This document shows, piece after piece, positions 1-10,497 of a stretch of DNA of 64,000 bases. Source of the DNA: Bicyclus anynana (Eukaryota; Arthropoda; Insecta; Lepidoptera; Nymphalidae). A program made the position numbers and the translations under genes. A model generated the notes under the pieces. It did no database searches. It saw nothing but the letters and a program-made list of their open reading frames with translations, and was not told where the DNA came from. How positions within the stretch are numbered: the stretch's first letter is position 1; each line of letters begins with the position of its first letter. The stretch covers positions 16,352,142-16,416,141 of the forward strand of contig NC_069097.1 in NCBI RefSeq assembly GCF_947172395.1, read 5' to 3'.

Positions 1-1007
1 CAGTACAAAAGATTTTTACCTATTTCAGTAAAGAAGTTTTTTAAATTTTTTGATTTACTATTACAATTACTATTCTTATATAAAACTATAAATTCAAAGA
101 TAGATTGTGCTCAATTATTATCCAAGATTGTATTTAGATTCCCTTTAATTATCCACCTAAATCAATCACTCCTTTACATCCTCCGCTGCGTAGAAGCCAA
201 TTGGTTTTAATTTGGTATTGTTGCCAATTCTCCTATTCCTAGATTATGTAAGACCTTTAACATATATCAATGGTAATATTGGATTTAATGTATTAGCTAC
301 CATTAAGACTTATCTGGGACACTAAAGAACCAATCAATAATTACTTAACTCATATTTCTTTGACCCGTCCCAGCTCCGAACCGTGATCGTATTCTGCGAA
401 GTGGCGAGGCGGTACAGCGTGCAACTGCGGACATGAAAATTGGAGTAAAACTCAGAGTATCACACAGTAGTGCATTATTCGTGGGGCGGGTAACTAAGAG
501 TTAGTGGGTTAAGAGCGCACGGCTCTCCGGGGAGCGGGAGGTGTGGGGGGAGCAGGGGGGGGGGACAGTGAGGTAAATAAGTGATGAGGCGCGCGCGGAC
601 GGTGCGGGCTTAATGAAATAACGGTCCAGCCGCCGCCGGATTATCCGCTCTCCGCTACTGGTCCCTGGGACATGTACACGTTACATTGTACCTGGCAAAT
701 ACATGGTAAGAAAGAAAAAAAAATTTGGGTAATTGCCAAAAAATCACTAAAAAGTACACCGCAGACTTACCACGGTTTAAATCACGTAGTTCCCGTGACC
801 GCAGGACTACTTACACACACACACACACAAAATACAACCTAAGTTACTCGATGAAAATATAACCATTTATAATAATAGTATGATTTCCAACACAATCTAC
901 TGATTCAATCAAATCAGCGTGCAAATGGAAAAATCGTTTTGTAATTTTTTGTGATCGATTACTTGTGAGTGCTCGTCCTCGTGGGCCGGGCCCCCCTGCG
1001 AGCCCGT
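1..1007. other. Spacer, no gene seen
   Basis: AT-rich sequence with a GC-rich, G-run patch around 480-620 and a short (AC)n run near 812-829. Reading frames are short and have no recognisable domain. I see nothing else that can be supported. Confidence 0.6.
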
Positions 1008-1223
1008 GGCATGTAGCCAGCCCTGCCCTGTAGCCAAGTGGCATGTCTATTCTCTTTCTAAAATCGCAAACGCGAAAACTAGAAAAATGTATGGGAATGA
1101 CATTTGCTATCGACAGGCCACGTGATTAAGATCTGTCATACTCATACATTTTTCTAGTTTACGAAGCGTTTGCGATCGTAGAAAGAGAATCGTCGTGCCA
1201 TTTGGCTACAGGGGCTGTCATGC
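1008..1223. repeat. Foldback MITE-like element
   Basis: Two arms of about 90 bases are near-perfect reverse complements around a spacer of about 30 bases. The outer arms carry TGTAGCCAA on the left and its complement near 1202-1210 on the right. The inner arms share CTAGAAAAATGTATG and a TTCTCTTTCTA block. The arms extend outward to GCATG, with a small indel. This is the architecture of a non-autonomous inverted-repeat element. I cannot assign a superfamily because no clear target duplication is visible. Confidence 0.7.
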
Positions 1224-1283
1224 TATAGTTACGCCACTGGGTCAAAGTACGCACGTCGACCGTACCGCATCTTGAATTAGGGA

Positions 1284-1436
1284 GACTATTCTGTAACAAT
1301 GTTTGTATAACTCGCTATAATATTTTGTATGCATCTCTATTTGTATTTTTTTAAAGTATCGTGTTAAACAGAGAAAGATAGAGTTGATTCGAAACTCGCA
1401 ATTGCGAGATATAAAAATATCGTTACAGAATAGCCT
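1284..1436. repeat. Short inverted-repeat element
   Basis: The left end reads CTATTCTGTAACAATG and the right end is the complement of CTATTCTGTAACGATA. Weaker pairing continues inward through CTCGC blocks. The length is about 150 bases with no coding capacity. It is most likely a MITE. A degenerate relative of the same kind of sequence may lie near 16560-16640. Confidence 0.55.
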
Positions 1437-2192
1437 AGCAGGTCGAGGTCACCACTACTGAGAAGTGGGACTATTCATTACTAGAATAAGACCGGTTGTT
1501 GGACTTGCATTTATATTTTTACGAAATAAATTTCTACTTAAGCAGACGGCTGAGTCCTCTTTAAAATGTCGTCTGTAGTTTATAATTAAACATAAATATA
1601 AATGCTTGCTCCACATTTTGAAACATCCACAGCTTCTTTACTTTTTAATACATAGTAATTAACAATGTTTATACGAGTAGTAACTTCCAAGTAAATAAAA
1701 AAAGAACATTGTTTTTTGAACACGAGTAAAAAGCGTTTTTTTTTTCAAAGAAAATTCAACGTATTTTTCCTTTGACCGTGTCTCGCCATGCATCCGTCAA
1801 ATGCAAACCAAACTTCTGTGCCCGTTTTTTGGTATGAAAATGCGATTAGATGAAACCTCGCATGCGGCCCGTTTCCGCCCCAGTTGCTGCCCTGCGAGCT
1901 TCCACCCGAGCTCTCTGCGCCACGACCCGAGCGGCGTCGCGGTCAGCGCACAGGCCGCCCGCCCCGCCGCCCAGCAGCACCGGCTTCGCTTTGCCTCACT
2001 GCTGCCGCCCGTCACAAGCGATACAGTTTGACGAGTGACCATGAGTGTGTATTACTGCCGCCCGCCCGCCGGTGGTGCGTCGTGGGCGGCAGTAGAGTAA
2101 TAACTGTTTGAATGAAAACTTGGCGTCTTTTTTTCCACAACTTGTTAATAAACGTGTCCTTTTTCAACGTGGCCTGTAAACTATAAAAATGT
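1437..2192. other. Spacer, no gene seen
   Basis: AT-rich, with a GC-rich island at about 1860-2095. The island is open in several frames on both strands, as expected for high-GC DNA. None of those peptides shows a domain, signal peptide or consistent codon pattern, so no gene is called. Confidence 0.5.
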
Positions 2193-2400
2193 ATCATCAT
2201 CAACCCATATTGGGATCACTGCTGAGCTCGAGTCTCCTTTCAGAATGAGAAGGATTAGGCCAATAGTTTACCACGCTCGCCTAATGCGGATTAGCAGACT
2301 TCACACACGTAGAAAATTAAGAATATTCCCTGGTATGCAGGTTTCTTCACGATATTTTTCCTTTACCGTTTGAGACAAGTGATATTTATTTTCTTAAATA
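2193..2400 (-). mobile_element. SINE family B, 5'-truncated copy
   Basis: On the minus strand this matches the body of the fuller SINE copy at 60713-61012. Shared landmarks are the AATCCGCAT(T)AGGC-type block, the TATTGGCCTAA block and the terminal ATATGGGTTGATGATGATG-like tail. The tRNA-like head is missing, so the copy is truncated at its 5' end near 2400. The match between copies is seen directly in the window. Confidence 0.7.
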
Positions 2401-3340
2401 TTTAATTTAATAATAAAAAATTAAAAATGTATATTAAATGTAAATAAAAATCAATTATAGAGCAAAATCAGTCGGGTCTACGATTTACCCACTACGCACT
2501 ACAAGCATTATAGTACACATGCTGTGGCACATGCAGATGCACCTCTCTGAAATATAACTACACCAAGTATGAGTATATACTGCGTTAATACACTTCGCCA
2601 AACATTCTGTTTCAGACTACAAAATTTAAGGACGAATACTGTCTTTTCTGATGGATTTTAATCGAATTAATATTGTCGTAATCTTCAAAATGAATTATGA
2701 AAAATTGTTAGCTAAAAACAAAACCAAAAACATATTTAACCGCGTTAGAAGTCGGCTTTTCCAATAAAACTCATAGATTTACTCTGTTCCGAAGTTGCGT
2801 CTAGTGAAGAGTTTCCGCTTGCAGTAAGTTACAGTATAAACTCGCTGCCTACTGCGCTGCTGCGCGACCGATGCGCCGTAAAGTGACTCCTGAATCGATA
2901 TCTATTCAACTCTGCGACGGAACTCAACAGCACGGAAGGAAATTCGTTCAAAGGCAAAGTCTAGCGATGGAGTCTTTCAAATATGCAACTGAGTTGAACT
3001 AAAGTTGTTGTTAGATAGTAAATTTGAATGTTTTAATAGTAAAAAGAATCTGCGGTAGCCAACGCCCGACCCGTGCGTCTGCCGTAGGTACGTGCGGTGC
3101 CACATGTGGAGCAGGGCCACGTGCCTTTGGAAGATAACAGGTTTTAAGGATTCAGAAGTTAAAAACGCAGTTTCTTTATATTTTCTATAGGAGGAATCAG
3201 GTTTCCAAACCCTTTTCATCATCCTTCGCTTGATACCCTAAAAGTTATCTTTTAAAAACTTTAACGATGTTTTTCGACTGCCGCGAAGCTATCACAAGAT
3301 TTGTCATTATGGCGAGGGAAATGTAAAACAAAAAAAAATA
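2401..3340. other. Spacer, no gene seen
   Basis: AT-rich sequence with a moderately GC-rich stretch around 2800-2960 and 3060-3130. No repeat family shared with the rest of the window and no supported gene is visible. Confidence 0.5.
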
Positions 3341-3571
3341 AACCGATTTAAACTAAAAAGTTATAAATAACATTATATTATGTTCCTGCTGTTTTGCTGT
3401 TAAATACCTACTGATCAATTTGAAGGCGGTGCTAACCAGTTGATGTATTAATTCAAGCCATAAAAAGATATCATAAAGATTTAGGGTTTTCAGACAGGGT
3501 TCTTTCAGAAACGGCTTAAATTAACACGACACGGGCTTAGCATTTAGCTTAGCTTTTTTTGAAGTCGGTTA
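3341..3571. mobile_element. AACCGACTT-type foldback MITE
   Basis: The left end is AACCGATTT and the right end is GAAGTCGGTT. Inside, the block TTTGAAGGCGGTGC and a following TTAATT-rich segment pair imperfectly with their complement near 3515-3545. The same internal blocks recur at 42713-44615, 58886-58990 and, more degenerately, 16060-16170, so this is a dispersed family. The element is short and non-coding. Confidence 0.6.
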
Positions 3572-4307
3572 AAATACGCTTTACACTTATTAGACTGACA
3601 AAGTTTCAGACTTTCAGGCACGCAGGCTCTCGCTCCAACGGTAGTACACATCACCGTGACACCAGCTGTCGACCGCGAGATCTCAGTCGAGGCTAATTTA
3701 TCATTGAATAATAAAATGAAAATCAAAATAAAAATAAGCACAGCAAAGTGATTAAAAGCATTATAAGCATAGAAATGATAATATAATAATTGCATACATT
3801 GTGTGTCGTTCAAATACCTGAGTGTAGTGACTGTTGGTACTAAATTTAATTGTTCAACAACTTCCAATAAACCTATCGGCCTATCGACTGTTTCGATAGT
3901 TGTTCGTTTAGTTTCAATTATTTTCCAATTAAAGTTGATCCGTTGCGCTCATGAGCGTTGATTGGAGTTGCGTCGGCTCCGGGGGCGCGGGGGTGAGCGG
4001 GTGTGCGCGGGGGAGGTGGTGACGATTGTTCGCGTCTGCGAGTGAGATGTCATTAAAAGTTGGCGCAATTTCACGGCGCGGCGGTCGCGCGGGGGGCGGG
4101 GGAGGTAGGAGCAGGTGTATTGAAAACATTCAATTGTACGCACTGCACTGGTGCACAGCACGGGTGCACTGCACTGGTGCACAGCACTGGTGCACTGGTC
4201 GAGTCGGGACTCGTGTCGCCGGTGACGGAGAGCTAGCTAGCTCCTGCAGCTGCCGCTGCGATCCATCACATCATCATTATCACCCTATTTTAACAGCTTC
4301 TTTGAAG
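3572..4307. other. Spacer with a short direct repeat
   Basis: No gene is recognised. A GC-rich patch at about 3955-4110 is followed at 4138-4200 by several copies of CACTGGTGCA, a short local repeat. A long minus-strand open frame at 3544-3867 has no recognisable features. Confidence 0.5.
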
Positions 4308-4614
4308 GCCACCGTGGTGCAGTGGTATGCGCGGTGGATTTACATGACAGAGGTCCTGGGTTCGATTCCCAGCTGGGCCGATTAAGGTTTTCTTAATTGG
4401 TACAGGTCAGGCTGGTGGGAGGCTTCGGCCGTGGCTAGTTCCGGCCCTACCGACAAAGATGTAGCGATCCGGTACGATGCCTTGTAGAAACCGAAAGGGG
4501 TGTGGATCTTCATCCTCCTCCTAACAAGTTAACCTGCTTACATCGCAGATTGCTTCATCACTTACCATCAGGTGAGATTGTATTCAAGTGCTAACTTTTA
4601 AAGAATAAAAAAAA
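4308..4614 (+). mobile_element. SINE family A, full-length copy
   Basis: A tRNA-derived SINE. The head carries an A-box-like GTGGTGCAGTGGTA near 4314 and a perfect B box GGTTCGATTCC at 4359-4369. The body includes GGGAGGCTTCGGCCGTGGCT and CCTCCTCCTAACAAGTTA, and the copy ends in an A-rich tail after AAGAATAAAA. Transcription would be by RNA polymerase III from the internal boxes, with mobilisation by a LINE in trans (established for tRNA SINEs). Relatives lie at 6250-6535, 28566-28879, 31731-32055 and 50418-50575. It resembles the abundant lepidopteran SINEs often called Metulj-like; that name is from memory. Confidence 0.85.
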
Positions 4615-4959
4615 GCTAGATCTGTCTGAGAGGTTATATAGAACTTAAAACCAGTACTATTTAATATAACCGTATTAAAGATTGCTGGTTTTAATTCCAT
4701 ATGGCGGGCTTTAGGTTTATTAGATCATAATGAAGCAATGATAAGTAAGGATAAGTAAGACTTAGTAATGACATAGTAATGATACAAAATGATAGGACAA
4801 AGTTACCAGCACCAACGTCCTATACCTTTTTCAACATTTCGTTCTTTGTTCCTGTCAAAAGTTTAACAAATATAAAACAACCTAGACATATAGACATACT
4901 CAATAATCTTTGCACAAGTGGTAAAAATTATCTAAAACAGAAATACGGCAGATTTTTTG

Positions 4960-5612
4960 TATCCACAGTTTTCCTGGGAGTGACCTTGGATTGTAAACTT
5001 CAATGGGGTGCTCATATAGAAAAACTGTCTGGTAAACTTAGCTCAGCGGCATTTGCCGTGAGAAAAATAAGACAGTTTACTGATGTCGATACAGCTAGGC
5101 TTGTTTATTTTGCGTACTTTCACAGCGTAATGTCTTACGGTATTTTATTGTGGGGCAAGGCTGCCGATATACAATCTATATTTGTACTTCAAAAAAGAGC
5201 AATTCGAGCAATATATCAATTAAAATCACGCGAGTCCCTTCGTCAAAAGTTTAAAGAAATAGGTATACTAACAGTAGCCTGTCAATATATATATAACTGT
5301 ATAATATATGTAAGACAAAATATTAATTTGTACAAACGAAAAGGAGATCTAAACCCACGTCTTACTAGACACGGGCATAAGTTAGTTATTTCTGCATATC
5401 GTCTCCAAAGAGTAAAAAAATCTTTTGTAGGTTTGGGTGTACTCTTCTATAATAAGATCCCCAAGACTGTGATGGACCTGCCAATGCATAGCTTTAAGCA
5501 ATGTGTTAAAAAACATTTACTTAGTCGAGGGTACTACAACATTGATGAGTTCCTTAATGATAAAAATGCTTGGAGGCCGTTGGATCAGCTTCCACCTTCA
5601 CACAGGAAGTAA
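4960..5612 (+). pseudogene. Jockey-like LINE, C-terminal RT fragment
   Basis: From about 4970 the frame reads FLGVTLDCKLQW, the typical block just after the fingers/palm of non-LTR reverse transcriptases. The C-terminal helical region follows (SYGILLWGKA, LQKRAIRAIY) to a stop at 5610-5612, ending RPLDQLPPSHRK. The palm with its YADD box is absent, and residues encoded upstream of about 4960 do not look like RT, so this is a 5'-truncated insertion. The same C-terminus and 3' end recur on the minus strand at 23380-23660, showing one LINE lineage inserted twice. It is not expected to be functional. Confidence 0.8.
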
Positions 5613-5845
5613 AACTATAACAAATGTAAACAGTAATTGTTATCAATTGTAAATTATAATACTGTATGACTTTTTCAAAAGAGCAACTGTTGAGTTTCTT
5701 GCCGGTATCTTCTCAGCAGGACCTGCCTTCCGAACCGGTGGTAGAATCTTTACAAATAGTCAACTGACGTGTCAAAAGTGCTTGTAAACTGAGCCTACTT
5801 GAAATAAATGATTTTTGATTTTTGATTTGATTTGATTTGTATATA
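5613..5845 (+). mobile_element. 3' UTR and tail of the Jockey-like LINE
   Basis: Follows the RT stop directly. It contains GAGTTTCTTGCCGGT, ACCGGTGGTAGAATC and AAATAAATGA, then a simple tail of GATTT repeats. The same sequence, reverse-complemented, forms 23380-23570. The short-repeat tail is typical of how these LINEs end. Confidence 0.75.
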
Positions 5846-6249
5846 TTTCAGAATTAACCTACGAGTAGGCACTGTTTAAATTCTCCTCACGTATAACAGT
5901 CGAGTGTAGGTAAGCTAACGATTGTAACCCAGATGTCAGGCCGCACAAGCTAACATTTAGTTAACAATGCAAACACTTGCGAACATGGCAGGCGTTCTCT
6001 CGGCGACGCGACGCGACGCGACGAACACGACACCAACCTGCCGTGAACTGCGCCAATATCCGCGACGTCGCGCGACGCGGCGCGTGTCGCGCTGGCTTAC
6101 ACTGACACCATTTCACTTCGCACTCAAGTTCTGAATCAACAATTGCCTGCGAGTACTAACTTTGTAGTAATTAATGTCTGTTTGATTCACACCAAATATA
6201 TTTATACCTATAGAACATCTACGCGTTGTGATATTCAACATCGTTTGAC
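5846..6249. other. Spacer, no gene seen
   Basis: Contains GCGAC-type short repeats at 6003-6080 in a CpG-rich patch. No gene or shared repeat is recognised. Confidence 0.5.
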
Positions 6250-6535
6250 GGCCTCCAACGATTTACAAGACGGAGATCCTAGTTCCGATCCCCAGCTGGA
6301 CCGATTGAGGTTTTCTTAATTGGTCTAGGTCTGGCTGGTGGGAGGCTTCGGCTGTGGCTAGTTACTATATCCTAGCGACAAAGACGTATGCCAAGCCTTT
6401 TAGCGTCCCGGTGCGATGTCGTGTAGCAACCGAAACGGGTGTGGATAATCACTCTCTTCCTAACAAGTTAGCCCATTTCCATCTTAAATTGCATCATCAC
6501 TTACCGTCATGTCAAGGGCTATCAAACCAACAAAC
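6250..6535 (+). mobile_element. SINE family A, degenerate copy
   Basis: The body matches 4308-4614 from GGTTTTCTTAATTGGT through GGGAGGCTTCGGC to TTGCATCATCACTTACC. The head is decayed: the B-box position reads AGTTCCGATCCCC, and the A-box region has lost the GTGGTGCAG motif. An older copy than the one at 4308. Confidence 0.75.
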
Positions 6536-6982
6536 TTCCAACTGTGAGTTACAATCGTCATACTTGTACAGAAAACTCACCAGCGGCGCACTCTGCCCAA
6601 CGTCGTCCTGCGAATGGTCGCTGAGCCGAGGCCGAGGCCGAAGCCGCGGCCGAAAGTTAAAGTTCCATTACTTCCAGCCGAGAGCCCGCGATCGTTCGCC
6701 CGCTCATGGCTCGATGGCTTTAAAAGCTTTGCGCTCGAGGCTGGCGTTATTGTAAAAAATATTGCAATTTAGCAGTAATGGCGGCTGCGCGCCGTCGCGC
6801 TCGAGTGTGCTTTTAGCGATGTTTAGCGCTTCGTTAACTATATTTTTTTTCTTTTGCCTCGACTATAGGTACTGCGTGTTGACAGTGTTGCTGGTTTTAA
6901 TTTAAGAGGTATGAATACTATCTTTTACATATCAGTTAATTGAATAGTAACAGATAAATATACAATCGGCACTGCAATTATA
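6536..6982. other. Spacer with CpG-rich patch
   Basis: A GC-rich patch at 6590-6720 includes GCCGAG repeats. Open frames through it have no domains. No gene is called. Confidence 0.45.
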
Positions 6983-8036
6983 TAATACTAGCGGACGCCC
7001 GCGACTTCGTCCGCGTAAATTTCGATGTTAATTTTACTACTACCCCTACCCTACCCTACCCCTACCCGTACCTCTACCCTACCACTACCCTACCTCTACC
7101 CCTACCCTACCACTACCCTAAACCCGGCCCTAATCCTACCCTACCCCTACACTACCCCTACGCTTCCCTACCCGTACCCTACCCTACCCTGTAACTTCTC
7201 TATCTTACTCCTACCCTTAGCAAAATCGGTCCAGTCCTTCGAGAGTGGTGGTATGACCAAGAGAAATAGAAACTTCTATGCTAATAATATAAAGAGGTAA
7301 AGTTCGTGTGGTTGTAGGAGCTAATCTCTGGATCTACTGGATCGATTTGGAAAATTGTTTTACCAATAGAAAGCTACGTTATTTGCGAGTGTCATAGGCT
7401 ATGTTTGATCCCCATATTCACACGAGAACGAGAACTACGTAAATGAAAGCGCCGGGCGTCATATAGCGGAATTTCTGCGTCTTTTAGAAATTTTGTATTA
7501 TCTCCGAAACTATTTAAGTAATTAACATACTGTAAAGGGCAAATCTTATCTCCATAATATCCTTGTGATTATTAAATAATTTATTTTAATAAGGATTAAA
7601 GTTATTTGTATAAATAATGACGTAAACCTAAGTATATAAAATTAATAATTTTTAAAACACAAAAGGTACTATATCTGCTAATATATAGAAGATAGATATA
7701 TGGTGTCGCGGACTTTTTTGTAGAACTTTTAAAGATACATAAAGTCTCCATACATTAATTTCAATTTTACACAATACTTAAGGCAGCGCATGCGAATAAG
7801 TCTGTTTAAGAGGATTTTCAGTACGACCTGTATGACAAAAACTGTGATAACTCGGCTAATATATATGATACCAATATAAAATATAGCCTATAGCACTCCC
7901 CGATAATGTAGCATTCTACTGGTGAAAGAATTTTTAAAATCGGACCAGTAGTTCCGAAGATTACCCTATTTAAAAAATGTGACAAACTTACAAACTTACA
8001 AACTTTACCTCTTTATAATATTAGTATAGAGTATAG
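6983..8036 (-). mobile_element. Helitron-like elements, composite
   Basis: The left boundary is CTAGCGGACGCCCGCGACTT, the reverse complement of a Helitron 3' end (GC-rich stem then CTAG). The right boundary near 8010-8035 is the complement of a TACTAATATTATAAAGAGG-type Helitron 5' end. A second such 5' end, on the plus strand, occurs at 7270-7300 and is followed by sequence resembling the start of the Helitron at 27701, so two elements seem to be joined back to back. A CTACC/CCCTA-rich run fills 7035-7200. No Rep/helicase frame is present, so these are non-autonomous. The internal junctions are my inference. Confidence 0.55.
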
Positions 8037-9507
8037 ATATATTTTTTTTTTTATTAAGAAGTGGCGTGCACAAGGTCTTAAACGAGGCAAGCACTATATT
8101 AAGAAATATACAAAATGGAAAATTAGTTTTCTCTCCATGTCAGGTACGTAACGAGTCCTCAGGGCAGGCAGTGCCTACCTACATGTATGAGGTGCACACC
8201 GCTCGTTCGTGTGCGACACTCGACAGTCGCACGTGTGGCGGGAGGTGCAAACAGCGGCGGCAGCTGCGAGCCAATCTGCGACTGCAAACACGCCGAGCGA
8301 GCGCAATCAGCGGCGCGCGGAGGGGGCAGGGGGGCTACTCACTGTTCACGAAGTGAAACAGCAATTTGTTGTTGAGATCAGACCATCCAGTAAGATTGTT
8401 CTAAAGCTCGACTAAGTACACCGAATTGAGAATGTCATGCTTTTAAGAACATCATCGGCATACCACCGGAATATCTGAGTTCGTGTAAACTAAATTTATT
8501 TATAGAGTTAGCACAAGACAATGAATAAACGTAGTATCGCGTACACAAGCGATAAGCGCAAATACTTTAATAATCAGAGAAATTAACTGACATCGGCGAT
8601 TTCTCTCTCGCGTCGTTAAATAATATGATATGTCGTAGTACGCATGCTAGCACTGTTGAGACGGTTTAGAAAATACTACGTGTAAAGTTGAAAATATATG
8701 TTTTAAATCAAGGCCATCCGAAATAGGTTAAACACTCATTTGAGAGGCGAGCACGAGCAGTGAGCGCGCCGGCACCGCACTCTCTTTGCTAACACTCATT
8801 ACAACAGAGACACAATCAAATTACACCCCCCTCACCCTCCGCCCCGCAGAGACTCCACTCTCATAATATAATTAGAATCTTAAATTAATTTTAACCTCTG
8901 AACGTGGTTTGTAAAGTTCCAAATGAAGTTGTTTTTCTGTCCCCGGTGGCGCTGCGGGCGCTGGCAGACTTCCAAAGTTATAATCCCGAACTTGTTCGAA
9001 CTTGATTTTTTATTCACGGGCGTGTCTTCGCTCGGCCCTGGGTTTGATAACGGAAAATGATGAAAGTAATTTCCTCATTTATTTACACTTCATTAAACAG
9101 AGACTTTCCCTTCATAGGTTGGCAGCCATAGATAGATAGATGTCTATTTTTCAAGCGGAACCCGTGTTCCGAGTGAGTAAATAAAATAAATTATATGGAA
9201 CGCATTGTTATACATATATAAGAGAGTAGTTGTACATATCATATGTTACTTCAGAGATATCTACTATCAGAGATTCTACTTAAGCATTGTCTGTGTATTA
9301 AAGATAATAATCTGCATATACCTACATCAGAGACGTTCACAATAAATACATCTTGCATCTCAGTCTAATGCCGCGCAGAACTTGTGCGTACTTGTAGCAC
9401 TAGTGTGCTCGTAGTATCCAACTCCGCCGTCTGTACCTGATAGAATTCGAAGCATTCTCCCCGCGGCTCAAACAAATAGCATTAATGTATTTAAAAAAAA
9501 TCAATTT
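8037..9507. other. Spacer, no gene seen
   Basis: AT-rich with CpG-rich patches at 8190-8330 and 8740-8850. Frames at 8066-8415 overlap one another within the GC patch and look fortuitous. No repeat is shared with the rest of the window. Confidence 0.5.
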
Positions 9508-9765
9508 CTTCCGTATATTGTCATACGAAAAAATATTACCTTTATTATAAGATTTATAGTCGCAGACCCATTACGACTACATTATTTAGCGTAGTTGCTA
9601 GCTGGCCGAGATTAACAAAATGAATTGTAAGTAAGCTAAACAACTGTAGTGCAGCTGAATAACGGCACCCCGAGCCGCAAGTCCGGCCGCAAGCCGCACG
9701 TCCGGCCGCAAGCCGCACGTCCGGCCGCCGGCCGCAAGCCGCAAGCCGCACGCTCGCTCGTGCTG
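9508..9765 (+). repeat. Direct duplication, copy A
   Basis: Matches 14090-14622 once the 14132-14465 insertion is removed. Shared landmarks are CTTTATTATAAGATTTATAG, GATTAACAAAATGAATT, CAGCTGAATAAC and a run of CCGCAAGCCGCA-type short repeats (9660-9760). The copies lie about 4.5 kb apart, with the intact piggyBac element between them. They have diverged by substitutions and small indels, so the duplication is not very recent. Confidence 0.7.
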
Positions 9766-10080
9766 CGAGAGCGCCGCAGCCTCTTATTAACGGCGACGCC
9801 TCTGCTGCTGTAAACTCACGCTAAATAATTTCCCTCCCGTCGCGCGCGTACACTCGCCGTGTAGTGTGTTCGCTGTAGCGAGGCTCTACGTGGCGACTAG
9901 TACTGAAGATGAATATACTCAAGGAATTATTAACACATTCACTGCTTAAGATATTATTAAAATAATTAGGCAGAAACCAAATTTTTTTAAGGCGTATTTT
10001 GATTAAGTATATAGGTATGTTTAAAAATATGGATGAAAGTATATTGTTATTATTATTTTTTTAATAAAAAATAACCTTTT

Positions 10081-10136
10081 TCGGATCCGAGTGTTAGGCA
10101 CATAGCGCGCCAGGTGCCGGTCACTCGGATCCGAGC
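10081..10136. promoter_or_regulatory. Left subterminal palindromes of piggyBac
   Basis: Two copies of the palindrome lie about 150-200 bases from the left end: TCGGATCCGAGT at 10081-10092 (its outer two bases are degraded) and ACTCGGATCCGAGC at 10123-10136. Their mirror partners at the right end suggest transposase-binding or synapsis sites. That role is inferred from position only. Confidence 0.6.
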
Positions 10137-10497
10137 GTAAGGGACAGCAATGGTTGGAATGGAACTACTCCACAGATTTCGATAATTCTTTTACATTTTA
10201 AATGCTATATTATCCCTAAGTAACATAGGGATATAGATAGTAAATAAAATATAATGCGCATTTGAATAATTATTTATTGAGGAAGACATTCATAAATCTG
10301 AGCGATACAATAATATTTATCAAAAATCAAATCAAAGCCATACAATCAAAAGTATCAGTACGTAATAATTATAAGTTTAATTGAAAACTTGTCACAGAAT
10401 AAAGGTGAGTCACTCACATAAAGGTACAAAGGAATAAAAAATATTCTGAAAATTTTAACCACATAGGTAACAAAACAATAAAATTTAATGAAAACAA

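Noticed and set aside
7035..7200. CCCTA/CTACC-rich run as a telomeric or subtelomeric tract
   Set aside because: The insect telomere repeat is TTAGG (CCTAA). The period here is irregular and the run lies inside a Helitron-like block.
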